Source: Paractinoplanes toevensis
GTDB lineage: Bacteria > Actinomycetota > Actinomycetes > Mycobacteriales > Micromonosporaceae
Direction of reading: 5' to 3'
NCBI RefSeq assembly: GCF_018332695.1
Contig: NZ_BOQN01000085.1
Coordinates: 37,809-101,808 of the forward strand
DNA: 64,000 nucleotides
Shown here: one piece after another, positions 31,677 to 39,659 of the stretch
Numbering within the stretch: position 1 is the stretch's first letter
Layout: every line of letters begins with the position of its first letter
Made by a program: the position numbers and the translations under genes
Notes under the pieces: model-generated
Databases searched by the model: none
The model's input: the letters and a program-made list of their open reading frames with translations, nothing else
What the model was told of the DNA's origin: nothing

Positions 31677-32024
31677 GTGCATTCGACACCGCGTTTTCTG
31701 CAGGGCGTCTTTCCCTTCGAGGGTAAGGGCCTGGATCGGCCGGCCCCGCTCGGCCCCGAACTGTCCTACGTGGTGCCCGACGGGTCCTCCGCGCAGGCTG
31801 TCTACTTCCGCGGCGGCAACGCGGCCGCCGAACTCGTCTGCGCGGTCCTGACCCGCGACGGGCACCCGATGCGCTACTTCCCGATCGGCGCCAAGAGCGA
31901 CGTGCACGTGTCCCTGCGCGTCGTCGAGGACCTGCCGGCCGGCACGAACGTCGAACTGTGGCTGGCCGCACCGGCCGGCGTCACCGGAACGGTGATCGTC
32001 GACCTGGGACTGGTGGAGGTCTGA
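31677..32024 (+). CDS. Small conserved protein preceding nirB
   Basis: 115-aa conserved actinobacterial protein found immediately before nirB; homologues are sometimes mislabelled molybdopterin oxidoreductase. There is no cofactor motif. It has a beta-rich pattern: STPRFLQGVFPFEGKG, LSYVVPDGSSAQAVYFRGGN, MRYFPIGAKSDVHVSLRVVE and VTGTVIVDLGLVEV. I chose GTG 31677 because GGAGGG sits 8 nt upstream and homologues begin near TPRF; longer starts at 31590 or 31611 lack such support. Its stop overlaps the nirB ATG by one base, so the two are coupled. The role in nitrite reduction is unknown. Confidence 0.72.
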   Translation: MHSTPRFLQGVFPFEGKGLDRPAPLGPELSYVVPDGSSAQAVYFRGGNAAAELVCAVLTRDGHPMRYFPIGAKSDVHVSLRVVEDLPAGTNVELWLAAPAGVTGTVIVDLGLVEV

Positions 32025-34570
32025 TGCGACAACGACTCGTGGTCATCGGCAACGGGATGGCCGGCGCCCGCACCGTCGAGGAGATCCTCGCCCGCGGCGG
32101 CGACTTCGACATCACGATGTTCGGCGACGAACCCTACGGCAACTACAACCGGATCATGCTGTCCAACGTGCTCGCGGGCATCGAGGACGAGGCCGGGATC
32201 TTTCTCAACGACCTTTCCTGGTACGCCGAGAACGACATCACCCTGCACACCGGCGTACGGATCGAGCGCATCGACCGCTACGCCCGGATGGTGTACGGGT
32301 CGGACGGCAGCACGACCGGCTACGACAAGCTGATCATCGCCACCGGCAGCTCCGCGTTCGTCCCGCCGATCAAGGGCGCGCACGTGCCCGGCCGCGGCTA
32401 CCACCAGGGCGTCTTCGTCTTCCGCACGCTCGACGACACCCGCGCCATGATCCGCTATGCGAAGGAGCACGAGCGCGCGGTCGTCATCGGCGGCGGCCTG
32501 CTCGGTCTCGAGGCCGCCCGTGGCCTGCAGAACCACCTCGGCCACGTGACCCTCGTGCACGCCGCCGGCCACCTGATGAACACCCAGCTCAACTTCCAGG
32601 CCGGCAAGACGCTGCAGGCCACGATCGAGCAGAAGCTCGGCATCGACGTGGTGGTCGACGGCATGACCACCGAGATCCTCGGCAAGCACGCGGTGGCCGG
32701 GGTCAAGCTCGCGGACGGCACGGTGATCGACTGCGACGTCGTGGTGGTGGCCGCCGGCATCCGGCCGAACACCGAGGTGGCCGCGGTGAGCGGGCTCGTC
32801 GTCGAGCGGGGGATCGTCGTGGACGACCACATGCGCGCGATGGACGAAGAGGACATCTACGTGGTGGGGGAGTGCGCCCAGCACCGTGGTCAGGTGTATG
32901 GCCTGGTGGCACCGCTGTGGGAGCAGGCAAAGGTGCTGGCAACGAACGTTTGCGCCACCAACGTTAGTGCCCCTAACGTTGGCGCCCCTAACGTTAGTGG
33001 AACGAACGTTAGTGCGACGAACGTTGGTGGGACGAACGTTGGTGGGACGAACGTTAGTGCGACTTACCACGGGTCGCAGGTGTCCACCAAGCTCAAGGTG
33101 GCGGGTGTCGACGTCGCCTCGATGGGTTTGTCGCAGCCGGAGCGGGACGACGACGAACTGCTCGAGTTCGCCGAGCCCAAGCGCGGCGTCTACAAGAACG
33201 TCATCATTCGTGACGGACGGCTCGTCGGCGCCACCCTGGTCGGCGACAACAGCAAGGCGATGGCGCTGATAAAGGCGTTCGAGAAGGGTCTGCCGCTGCC
33301 CGACAACCGGGCCGAGCTGCTGTTCGACCTGGGCGGGCCGGCCGCCGAGGAGAGCGTCGACGACATGCCCGACGACGAGCAGGTCTGCAACTGCAACGGC
33401 GTCACCAAGGGTGCCCTGAAGGCGTGTGTCGACGGCGGCTGCAAGACGGTCAGCGGCTGCATGGACGCCACCCGGGCCGGCAAGGGCTGCGGCACCTGCA
33501 AGCCTCTTGTGCAGCGGATCGTCGAGTGGGCCAACGGCGGCTCGGTCGAGGAGGACCCGGCGGCGTCGTACTACGTGCCGGGTGTGCCGATGCCCAAGTC
33601 CGAGCTGATGGCGGCGATCCGGCGGCACGAGTTGAAGTCGGTGTCGTCGGTGTTCGCCACGCTCGGCGGGGACGAGGACGCCAAGAGCAAGATGGGCCTC
33701 GCGTCGCTGCTGAAGATGATGTGGGCCGGCGAGTATGTCGACGAGCGGGACGCCCGCTTCATCAACGACCGGGTGCACGCGAACATCCAGCGCGACGGCA
33801 CGTTCTCGGTGGTGCCGCAGATGAAGGGCGGGGTCACCACCCCGGCCGACCTCAAGCGGATCGCCGAGGTGGCCGAGCGGCACGGCGTGCCGATGGTGAA
33901 GCTCACCGGCGGGCAGAGGATCGACCTGCTCGGCATTCCCAAGGAGAAGCTGCCGCAGGTCTGGGCCGACCTGGACATGCCCAGCGGATACGCCTACGGC
34001 AAGAGCTTCCGTACCGTGAAAACCTGCGTCGGATCGGACTTCTGCCGGTTCGGGGTCGGCGATTCCACCGCGCTCGGGATCGCGCTGGAGGAGCGTTATC
34101 AGGGCATCGAAGGGCCGGGCAAGATGAAATTGGCGGTCACCGGCTGCCCGCGTAACTGCGCCGAGGCGTACGTCAAAGATCTTGGTGTTGTTGCTATTGA
34201 CGGTGGTAAATGGGAGATCTATGTCGGCGGTGCGGCCGGCGCGCACGTCCGCAAGGGCGATCTGCTCGCCACGGTCTCCTCACCCGAGGAAGTGATCGTG
34301 CTGACCGGGCGGTTCCTGCAGTACTACCGGGAGAGCGGGAACTGGCTCGAGCGCACCTATGCGTGGGTGCCGCGGGTCGGCATCGAGAAGATCCGGGCGG
34401 TCGTGGTGGACGACGCCGAGGGCATCGCCGCCGCGCTCGACGCCGCGATGGATGCCGCGGTCGGCGCCTACCGGGACCCCTGGAAGGAGCGGGCCGAGCC
34501 GGCCACGCCCGGCCAGTTCCGCACCTCGCTGCCGCTGACCGTGCTGCCCCAGGTTCCGGTGCGCGCATGA
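32024..34570 (+). CDS. nirB: Assimilatory nitrite reductase large subunit, with repeat-expanded linker
   Basis: NAD(P)H-dependent siroheme nitrite reductase, reducing nitrite to ammonium in the cytosol; 848 aa. It begins with an FAD/NAD oxidoreductase region (VVIGNGMAGARTVEE; VVIGGGLLGLEAARG). A [2Fe-2S] BFD-like domain follows with Cys455, Cys457, Cys489 and Cys492 (VCNCNG ... GCGTCKP). The sulfite/nitrite reductase core has the 4Fe-4S-siroheme ligands Cys668, Cys674 (CVGSDFC), Cys708 and Cys712 (CPRNC). All ligands are present. Oddly, residues 307-347 are eight copies of a five-residue T/P-N-V-x-x unit, placed between WEQAKVLA and YHGSQVSTKL where a short linker is normal. The frame is intact, so the enzyme is probably functional. 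Confidence 0.93.
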   Translation: MRQRLVVIGNGMAGARTVEEILARGGDFDITMFGDEPYGNYNRIMLSNVLAGIEDEAGIFLNDLSWYAENDITLHTGVRIERIDRYARMVYGSDGSTTGYDKLIIATGSSAFVPPIKGAHVPGRGYHQGVFVFRTLDDTRAMIRYAKEHERAVVIGGGLLGLEAARGLQNHLGHVTLVHAAGHLMNTQLNFQAGKTLQATIEQKLGIDVVVDGMTTEILGKHAVAGVKLADGTVIDCDVVVVAAGIRPNTEVAAVSGLVVERGIVVDDHMRAMDEEDIYVVGECAQHRGQVYGLVAPLWEQAKVLATNVCATNVSAPNVGAPNVSGTNVSATNVGGTNVGGTNVSATYHGSQVSTKLKVAGVDVASMGLSQPERDDDELLEFAEPKRGVYKNVIIRDGRLVGATLVGDNSKAMALIKAFEKGLPLPDNRAELLFDLGGPAAEESVDDMPDDEQVCNCNGVTKGALKACVDGGCKTVSGCMDATRAGKGCGTCKPLVQRIVEWANGGSVEEDPAASYYVPGVPMPKSELMAAIRRHELKSVSSVFATLGGDEDAKSKMGLASLLKMMWAGEYVDERDARFINDRVHANIQRDGTFSVVPQMKGGVTTPADLKRIAEVAERHGVPMVKLTGGQRIDLLGIPKEKLPQVWADLDMPSGYAYGKSFRTVKTCVGSDFCRFGVGDSTALGIALEERYQGIEGPGKMKLAVTGCPRNCAEAYVKDLGVVAIDGGKWEIYVGGAAGAHVRKGDLLATVSSPEEVIVLTGRFLQYYRESGNWLERTYAWVPRVGIEKIRAVVVDDAEGIAAALDAAMDAAVGAYRDPWKERAEPATPGQFRTSLPLTVLPQVPVRA
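32941..33064 (+). repeat. Eight 15-bp tandem repeats inside nirB
   Basis: AACGTT recurs exactly every 15 bp at 32945, 32960, 32975, 32990, 33005, 33020, 33035 and 33050. Each unit encodes Thr or Pro-Asn-Val plus two small residues. The unit is AT-richer than the surrounding gene, and some units contain the palindrome CTAACGTTAG. The period is a multiple of 3, so the frame survives copy-number change. Confidence 0.95.
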
Positions 34571-34863
34571 AGCCCATCGGATCGGTTCACGACATTCCGC
34601 TCGGCGAGGGCCGGACCTTCGCCGTCGACGGCCGGATGATCGCCGTCTTCCGCCTGCGCGACGGCTCGGTCCGCGCACTGTCCGCCGTCTGCCCGCACCG
34701 GGGCGGCCCGCTGGCCGACGGTCAGATCGACCTCAAGCAGGTCGTCTGCCCGCTTCACCTGTACGCCTGGGACCTGGCCACCGGCTGCTCACTGAGCGGC
34801 CAGGACCCGGTCACCTCCTATCCGGTCCGCGTCGACGACGACCAGCTCTTTGTAGAGGTGTGA
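34567..34863 (+). CDS. nirD: Nitrite reductase small subunit (Rieske type)
   Basis: 98-aa Rieske-fold subunit of the NirBD nitrite reductase, needed for full activity in many bacteria. Unlike several NirD proteins, which lack cluster ligands, this one keeps the Rieske set: Cys42 and His44 (CPHRGGPL), then Cys61 and His64 (CPLHLYAWD), so it may bind a [2Fe-2S] cluster. ATG 34567 overlaps the nirB stop by 4 bp (ATGA). The next gene starts 1 bp after its stop, so nirB-nirD-narK form one transcript. Confidence 0.92.
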   Translation: MKPIGSVHDIPLGEGRTFAVDGRMIAVFRLRDGSVRALSAVCPHRGGPLADGQIDLKQVVCPLHLYAWDLATGCSLSGQDPVTSYPVRVDDDQLFVEV

Positions 34864-34864
34864 G

Positions 34865-36196
34865 ATGACTGCCACTCTTGACCGCCCACTGATTTCGGTA
34901 CGCGGACATTGGATCGACGACTGGCGCCCGGAGGATCCGGCGTTCTGGGCGACGACGGGGGCGCCGATCGCCCGGCGAAACCTGATCTTCTCCATCCTGT
35001 CGGAACACATCGGCTTCTCGGTCTGGTCACTCTGGTCGGTGCTCGTTCTTTTTCTGGGCCCGGCGTACGGCATCGACCCGGCCGGAAAATTCCTCCTCAC
35101 CGCGGTGCCGACGCTCGTCGGGGCGGCGCTGCGCATCCCGTACAGCTTCGCGGTGGCCCGGTTCGGCGGCCGTAACTGGACGATCTTCAGTGCCTCGCTG
35201 CTGCTGATCCCGGCGGTGCTGGCCGCCTTCCTGATCAAGCCGGGGGTGTCCTACTCGACGCTGCTCGTCCTCGCGGCGGTCGCCGGCGTCGGCGGTGGCA
35301 ACTTCGCCTCGTCGATGACCAACATCAACGCGTTCTACCCGAACCGGCTCAAGGGCTGGGCGCTCGGTATCAACGCTGGTGGCGGCAACTTAGGGGTCGC
35401 CGCTGTCCAGCTGGTCGGTCTGTTTGTTCTGGCGGTTTTCGGCGCCGGGCATCCCGGGATCGTGGCCGGGATCTACATCCCGCTGATCGTCGTGGCGGCG
35501 TTGTGCTCGGCGCTCTACATGGACAACCTGACCCAGGCCCGCAGCGAGAAGCGGGCCATGCGGGACGCGACCCGCGAACCGCACACCTGGATCATGTCGC
35601 TGCTGTACATCGGCACGTTCGGCTCGTTCATCGGCTTCGGGTTCGCGTTCGGCCAGGTGCTGCAGGTGCAGTTCCACACCGAGTTCTCCACCCCGGTGAA
35701 GGCCGCCTACCTGACGTTCCTCGGCCCGCTGCTGGGTTCGCTGGTGCGCCCGCTCGGCGGTGCGCTCGCCGACCGGCTCGGCGGTGCCCGCGTGACGTTC
35801 CTGAACTTCATCGCGATGGCCGTCGGCGCCGGCGTCGTGCTGCTGGCCGCCCAGCAGAAGTCGTTGCCGCTGTACATCGTCGGTTTCGTCGCCCTGTTCA
35901 TCCTCAGCGGCGTCGGGAACGGCTCGACCTACAAGATGATCCCGGCGATCTTCAAGTCCAAGCACCCGTCGGACGAACCGACCGCCCGCCGCCTGTCCGG
36001 CGCGGTCATCGGCATCGCGGGTGCGATCGGCGCTCTCGGCGGCGTACTGGTGAACCTCGCCTTCCGCCAGTCCTTCCTGGAGACCAAGAGCGCGGACGCC
36101 GCCTACATCGGGTTCATCGCGTTCTACATCCTGTGCGTGCTGGTCACCTGGGCCGTCTACCTGCGACCCGGCGCCCGCACCGCCGGCGCCGTCTGA
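34865..36196 (+). CDS. narK: NarK-type nitrate/nitrite transporter (MFS)
   Basis: Major facilitator transporter of 443 aa with about 12 predicted transmembrane segments; it imports nitrate and/or exports or imports nitrite. Nitrate-signature-like glycine-rich stretches are visible: AAVAGVGGGNFASSMTNINAFYP in the first half and FVALFILSGVGNGSTYKMIP in the second, as in the NNP family. The N-terminal WRPEDPAFWATTG is typical of actinobacterial NarK proteins. It starts 1 bp after nirD, so transport and reduction are coexpressed. No nitrate reductase gene is in the window, so nitrite or nitrate reduced elsewhere is the likely substrate. Confidence 0.9.
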   Translation: MTATLDRPLISVRGHWIDDWRPEDPAFWATTGAPIARRNLIFSILSEHIGFSVWSLWSVLVLFLGPAYGIDPAGKFLLTAVPTLVGAALRIPYSFAVARFGGRNWTIFSASLLLIPAVLAAFLIKPGVSYSTLLVLAAVAGVGGGNFASSMTNINAFYPNRLKGWALGINAGGGNLGVAAVQLVGLFVLAVFGAGHPGIVAGIYIPLIVVAALCSALYMDNLTQARSEKRAMRDATREPHTWIMSLLYIGTFGSFIGFGFAFGQVLQVQFHTEFSTPVKAAYLTFLGPLLGSLVRPLGGALADRLGGARVTFLNFIAMAVGAGVVLLAAQQKSLPLYIVGFVALFILSGVGNGSTYKMIPAIFKSKHPSDEPTARRLSGAVIGIAGAIGALGGVLVNLAFRQSFLETKSADAAYIGFIAFYILCVLVTWAVYLRPGARTAGAV

Positions 36197-36242
36197 TCAT
36201 TGCGGGCACCCGGAGGAAGACACGCTTCGATATCGTGGGAGC

Positions 36243-37040
36243 GTGTCCTCCTCCGAGCTGAACACCGGCCTCCCGCACTCCGCCCGCATCTACGACCACC
36301 TGCTGGGCGGCAAGGACAACTTCGAGGCCGACCGGGACGCCGCGGCCTTCATCACCGCCGACTGGCCGCACCTGGCCATCTCGATGCGGGCCAACCGCAA
36401 CTACATGGCCCGGCAGGCCCGGTTCATCGCGGCCGAGCTGGGCATCCGGCAGTTCCTGGACATCGGGGCGGGCCTGCCGACCGCGCCCAACCTGCACGAG
36501 GTCGTGCAGGACGTGGACCCGTCGTCGCGGGTGATGTATGTCGACAATGATCCGATCGTCCTGGTGCACGCCCGCGCGCTGCTCACCGGCGCCGCCGAGG
36601 GCCGCACCGCCTACCTCGACGCCGACCTGCACGACCCGTCCACGATCATCGGCTCCACGGAGTTCCGGCAGACGTTCGACCTGTCCCGCCCGGTGGCCCT
36701 GAGCCTGATCGCGATCCTGCAGTTCATCGTCGACGACGACCGCGTGCACCACATCATCGACACCCTGATGGAGCCGTTGCCGCCGGGCAGCGTCCTGGCC
36801 CTGTCGACGGTCACCGCGGACAGCGCGCCGGACGAGGTCAACAAGGGCGTGGCGGCCTACCTGGCCCGGGGCATCAACGAGAAGGCCCGCGACCTCGCCG
36901 AGTGCCAGGACCTCTTCCGCGGCCTCGATCTGATCGATCCGGGCGTGGTCCTGGTCAACCACTGGCGCCCGGACGAGGCCGCCCGCGCGGTCCCCGACGA
37001 ACACGTCCACATGTACGGCGGGGTCGCCGTCAAACGGTGA
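36243..37040 (+). CDS. DUF574-type SAM-dependent methyltransferase
   Basis: 265-aa member of the S-adenosyl methyltransferase family formerly called DUF574, very abundant in filamentous actinomycetes; substrates are unknown. Signatures: ARIYDHLLGGKDNFEADR near the N-terminus, NRNYMARQARFI, the SAM motif FLDIGAGLPTAPNLHEV, YVDNDPIVLVHARALL, and the C-terminal end DEHVHMYGGVA. GTG 36243 is used. It is a single gene after narK, on the same strand but 46 bp apart. Confidence 0.9.
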   Translation: MSSSELNTGLPHSARIYDHLLGGKDNFEADRDAAAFITADWPHLAISMRANRNYMARQARFIAAELGIRQFLDIGAGLPTAPNLHEVVQDVDPSSRVMYVDNDPIVLVHARALLTGAAEGRTAYLDADLHDPSTIIGSTEFRQTFDLSRPVALSLIAILQFIVDDDRVHHIIDTLMEPLPPGSVLALSTVTADSAPDEVNKGVAAYLARGINEKARDLAECQDLFRGLDLIDPGVVLVNHWRPDEAARAVPDEHVHMYGGVAVKR

Positions 37041-37042
37041 GC

Positions 37043-38017
37043 TCAGGCCACGGCCCGGTGCTCCCGGGTCGGGCGGGCGAGGATCGCGGCGATCGCGATC
37101 AGCGCGAAACCGTACAGCGGCAGCTGCTGGAGGTCGCTCGGCGTCAGATACCAGCCCTCGCCGAGGTCGAGCGCCCGGAGCAGGTCGATCGTGGGGCCGA
37201 AGGCGAAGCCGTGGGCGTGCACCAGCTCGCCGGTGCCCAGCGGGTCGGCGATGGTCAGGTAGCGCACCAGCGAGGCCAGGAAGCCGACGGCCGACGGGAT
37301 CACCAGGATCAGGCCGGTCGCGGTCAGCAGCGCGCTGAGCCGCGGCCGGCGGGCGGCCTGGATGCGGTGTGACAACGCGACCCCGATCAGCCAGCCGGCC
37401 AGCAGGCCCAGCAGGGCTCCGGCGACGGTCAGCGGAACATACGACGCCGGGCGTCTCGGCCAGCCGGCGATGCTGATCGCCGGCGCGCCGCCGGCGTCCG
37501 GGTAGGCGTAGACATCCAGCCGGACGTCCGCGTTCTCCGCGGCGAAATGCACATTCTTCAGTACGCCGTCCGTACCGTCGCCGGCCGTGATCGGGCCGGT
37601 CGTCCAGCCCTCGGCGGCCAGCCGGTGGCTCGTCAGCTCCACTTCCGTCTGGACGTCGGTGCCGGCCGGGATCGTGCCGTCGGCGTAGAGATAGTGATCG
37701 GTCGCCGACATCACGCCCGGCTGGGTGAGGGCCGAGCTGACGTCGGGCAGCTCGGCGTAGCCCCAGGTGCCTGCCCAGGAGCCGGCGGCGGCGCCGAACG
37801 CCCCGCCGATCAGCAGGGCCAGGACGGCCGCGGCCACGGCGAGCGGGCGGCGCGTCGGCGGGCGGAACCGCTCGCGGACGCCGTCGAGCACGAGTTGCCG
37901 CTTCTCGGCGCGGGTCGCGCGGCCGCCGGGGCCGGCCATCTCCGCCATGGTCTCGAGCAGCTCGGCGCCGTGCTTGCGGCGCAGCCGGGCCGGATAGGCC
38001 GCCAGTAGCGCCCTCAC
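37043..38017 (-). CDS. Membrane protein cotranscribed with PadR
   Basis: 324-aa membrane protein of unknown function. The N-terminal ~55 residues are charged (LLAAYPARLRRKHGAELLETMAEM), resembling the cytosolic segment of the permease-associated proteins that follow PadR genes in actinobacteria. A transmembrane helix comes next (about 62-82), an extracytoplasmic domain of about 110 residues (GVMSATDHYLYADGTIPAGTDV), then three or four more helices to the end. GTG 38017 overlaps the PadR stop by 4 bp. It is a probable target of the regulator; transport or sensing is possible but not shown. Confidence 0.72.
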   Translation of the reverse strand: MRALLAAYPARLRRKHGAELLETMAEMAGPGGRATRAEKRQLVLDGVRERFRPPTRRPLAVAAAVLALLIGGAFGAAAGSWAGTWGYAELPDVSSALTQPGVMSATDHYLYADGTIPAGTDVQTEVELTSHRLAAEGWTTGPITAGDGTDGVLKNVHFAAENADVRLDVYAYPDAGGAPAISIAGWPRRPASYVPLTVAGALLGLLAGWLIGVALSHRIQAARRPRLSALLTATGLILVIPSAVGFLASLVRYLTIADPLGTGELVHAHGFAFGPTIDLLRALDLGEGWYLTPSDLQQLPLYGFALIAIAAILARPTREHRAVA

Positions 38018-38343
38018 GCGCCACCGCCCGAGAAGCCGGGCCGCAGGCGGAGCTGTTTCTCGGCCACGTTCGCCCGGCGGCGCAGGTGCTCGACCTGCTC
38101 GGCCAGGGCGGTCGTGCCGCTGTCGCTGAGGCGGTAGTAGCGGCGGAGCCGGCCGTCGACCGGCTCCTCCCGGTCGAGGGCGATCAGGCCCTGCTGGTCG
38201 AGGCGGTCGAGTGCGCCGTAGAGGGTGCCCGGGCGCAGCCGCACCTCCCCGTCGGAGAGTTGGGCAACGGCTTGGACGATGCCGTAACCGTGCAGCGGCT
38301 GGGCCGCCAGCGCGGTCAGGATCAGGAAGGTGGGTTCTTGCAC
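38014..38343 (-). CDS. PadR-family regulator
   Basis: 109-aa winged-helix repressor. The PadR domain covers residues 5-90: PTFLILTALAAQPLHGYGIVQAVAQL, then RLRPGTLYGALDRLDQQGLI and GRLRRYYRLSDSG, with a C-terminal dimerisation helix. GTG 38343 is chosen because the domain begins immediately; an upstream start would add 13 unrelated residues. It is coupled by a 4-bp overlap to the membrane protein gene. PadR proteins usually repress their own operon and respond to small molecules; the effector is unknown. Confidence 0.88.
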   Translation of the reverse strand: MQEPTFLILTALAAQPLHGYGIVQAVAQLSDGEVRLRPGTLYGALDRLDQQGLIALDREEPVDGRLRRYYRLSDSGTTALAEQVEHLRRRANVAEKQLRLRPGFSGGGA

Positions 38344-38395
38344 GGCGCCGATAGTACGGAGACGAAGGTATAACGTCAACAACGCTATGGCGGGG

Positions 38396-38420
38396 GTTTT
38401 TGACCGCGATGAACGGGAAA
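38396..38420 (+). promoter_or_regulatory. Possible SigB/SigF-type stress promoter
   Basis: GTTT, 15 nt, GGGAAA fits the general-stress sigma-factor pattern GTTT-N14-16-GGGWAW. It ends 36 bp before the start of the small Rho_N-like protein gene, a sensible distance. The match is short, so this is tentative. Confidence 0.35.
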
Positions 38421-38456
38421 TCCCGTACCTGACGGACCACGATCAGGGAGGCGGAG

Positions 38457-38780
38457 ATGCCCGCAGGTTCCAGCCCGAAGAGGGAACGGCAGTACGAGCA
38501 CATCAAGGACAGCGTCAAGGATCGCGGCGGCTCGGAGAAGCGGGCCAAGGAGATCGCCGCGCGCACGGTGAACAAGGAGCGGGCCCGCGCCGGGGAGTCG
38601 AAGACCGCCAGCCGGTCGTCGATCAAGGACGTGTCGTCCGGGCATCGCGGTGGCAAGCGCTCGCACACCGGCGCGCAGGGGCGCACCAAGGAGCAGCTCT
38701 ACAACGAGGCGAAGAAGCGCAACATCGCCGGCCGCTCCTCGATGAGCAAGTCCGAGCTGGAGAAGGCGCTCGCCCGCTGA
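38457..38780 (+). CDS. Small basic protein with Rho_N/SAP-like end (plasmid-stabilisation-protein label)
   Basis: 107-aa, very basic protein widely found in actinobacteria and often auto-labelled plasmid stabilisation protein. The N-terminal half has KRERQYEHIKDSVKDRGGSEKRAKEIAARTVNK, a helical DNA- or RNA-binding-type segment. The C-terminal half (TKEQLYNEAKKRNIAGRSSMSKSELEKAL) is a Rho_N/SAP-like motif. It probably binds nucleic acid; no toxin partner lies nearby, so a plasmid-addiction role is not supported. The ATG has GGGAGGCGGAG about 5 nt upstream, and a stress-type promoter may precede it. Confidence 0.82.
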   Translation: MPAGSSPKRERQYEHIKDSVKDRGGSEKRAKEIAARTVNKERARAGESKTASRSSIKDVSSGHRGGKRSHTGAQGRTKEQLYNEAKKRNIAGRSSMSKSELEKALAR

Positions 38781-38792
38781 AACCGCCGGCCT

Positions 38793-39641
38793 TCAGCCGG
38801 CAACGGCCTGGGTGATCTGGCGGGTGGTCTGCGCGGCGACGCGAGCATCAATTGCGGCGTACGAGACGTAGGCGTTGAGCCCGCCCGCCAGCGCCCACCC
38901 GCGCCCGCGCGCCCAGGTGGCGTCGTCCACGGCCAGGGCCTCCCGAAACGTCGCGCGCGGGGCCGGCCCCAGGAGCGTGAACGCCATCATCATGTCCTTG
39001 GCGGGGTCGCCGGCACCCAGACCGCCGAAGTCGATGACCGTGCTGACCCGGCCGCCCTCGGCGAGCAGGTTGCCGGTGTGGAAGTCGCCGTGGAACCAGA
39101 CCGGCGGCCGCCCCCACGGCGGCGCACTCAAAGCCGCCTCCCACACCCGGGTCAGCGCGGCCGCGTCGAACACCGACGCCACCTCAGCGATGGCCGCCCG
39201 TGTCGACGCATCGCGCGCAGCGAGGAGATCCGACGCAGCCGAGAGGTCCGACGAGGCCGGGATGTTCTGCAGGGCGGTAAGGAAGCCGGCCAGTTGCAGC
39301 GCCGTCTCGGTGGACTCGCCGAAGCGGGCGACCGTGACCGTCTCGCCGGGCAGCCAGCGGGACACCGCCCACGGCCACGGATAACCCTCCGCCGGGCGGC
39401 CTACCGCTACCGGCACCGGGATCGCCAGCGGCAGGTGCGGGGCGAGGCGGGGCAGCCAGTCGTACTCCTTCTCGGCCTGGCCGATCGCGCCCTCGTGCCG
39501 GGGCAGCCGGACCGCGAGCTCGTTGCCGAGGCGGTGGATCACGTGGTCCGAGCCGGCCTGTTCGATCCGGCGCAGCGGTAGGCCGGCCCACTGCGGGAAC
39601 TGGGCGTCCACCAGCGTGCGAACCAGCGCCGTATCGATCAT
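38793..39641 (-). CDS. Aminoglycoside phosphotransferase family protein
   Basis: 282-aa kinase-like protein of the APH/choline-kinase superfamily. Catalytic-loop motif HGDFHTGNLL with the general-base Asp, and the magnesium-binding IDFGGLGAGDP, are intact; the N-terminal lobe has the GSDHVIHRLG loop and AVRLPRHEGAIGQAEKEYDWL. Most such chromosomal actinobacterial proteins phosphorylate unknown small molecules, and resistance cannot be claimed from sequence. It is convergent with the small Rho_N-like gene, 12 bp apart. Confidence 0.86.
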   Translation of the reverse strand: MIDTALVRTLVDAQFPQWAGLPLRRIEQAGSDHVIHRLGNELAVRLPRHEGAIGQAEKEYDWLPRLAPHLPLAIPVPVAVGRPAEGYPWPWAVSRWLPGETVTVARFGESTETALQLAGFLTALQNIPASSDLSAASDLLAARDASTRAAIAEVASVFDAAALTRVWEAALSAPPWGRPPVWFHGDFHTGNLLAEGGRVSTVIDFGGLGAGDPAKDMMMAFTLLGPAPRATFREALAVDDATWARGRGWALAGGLNAYVSYAAIDARVAAQTTRQITQAVAG

Positions 39642-39659
39642 GCGGCTGATTCCATCATG

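Noticed and set aside
32941..33064. Regular repeats that could suggest a CRISPR array
   Set aside because: The period is only 15 bp, there are no spacers, and the repeats lie in frame within nirB; no cas genes are present.
31874..34246. Long minus-strand frame opposite nirB
   Set aside because: Antisense shadow of nirB; its repetitive stretch only mirrors the 15-bp repeat array.
38793..39641. Antibiotic resistance gene call for the APH-family protein
   Set aside because: The fold is shared by many small-molecule kinases and nothing in the sequence or neighbours indicates aminoglycosides.
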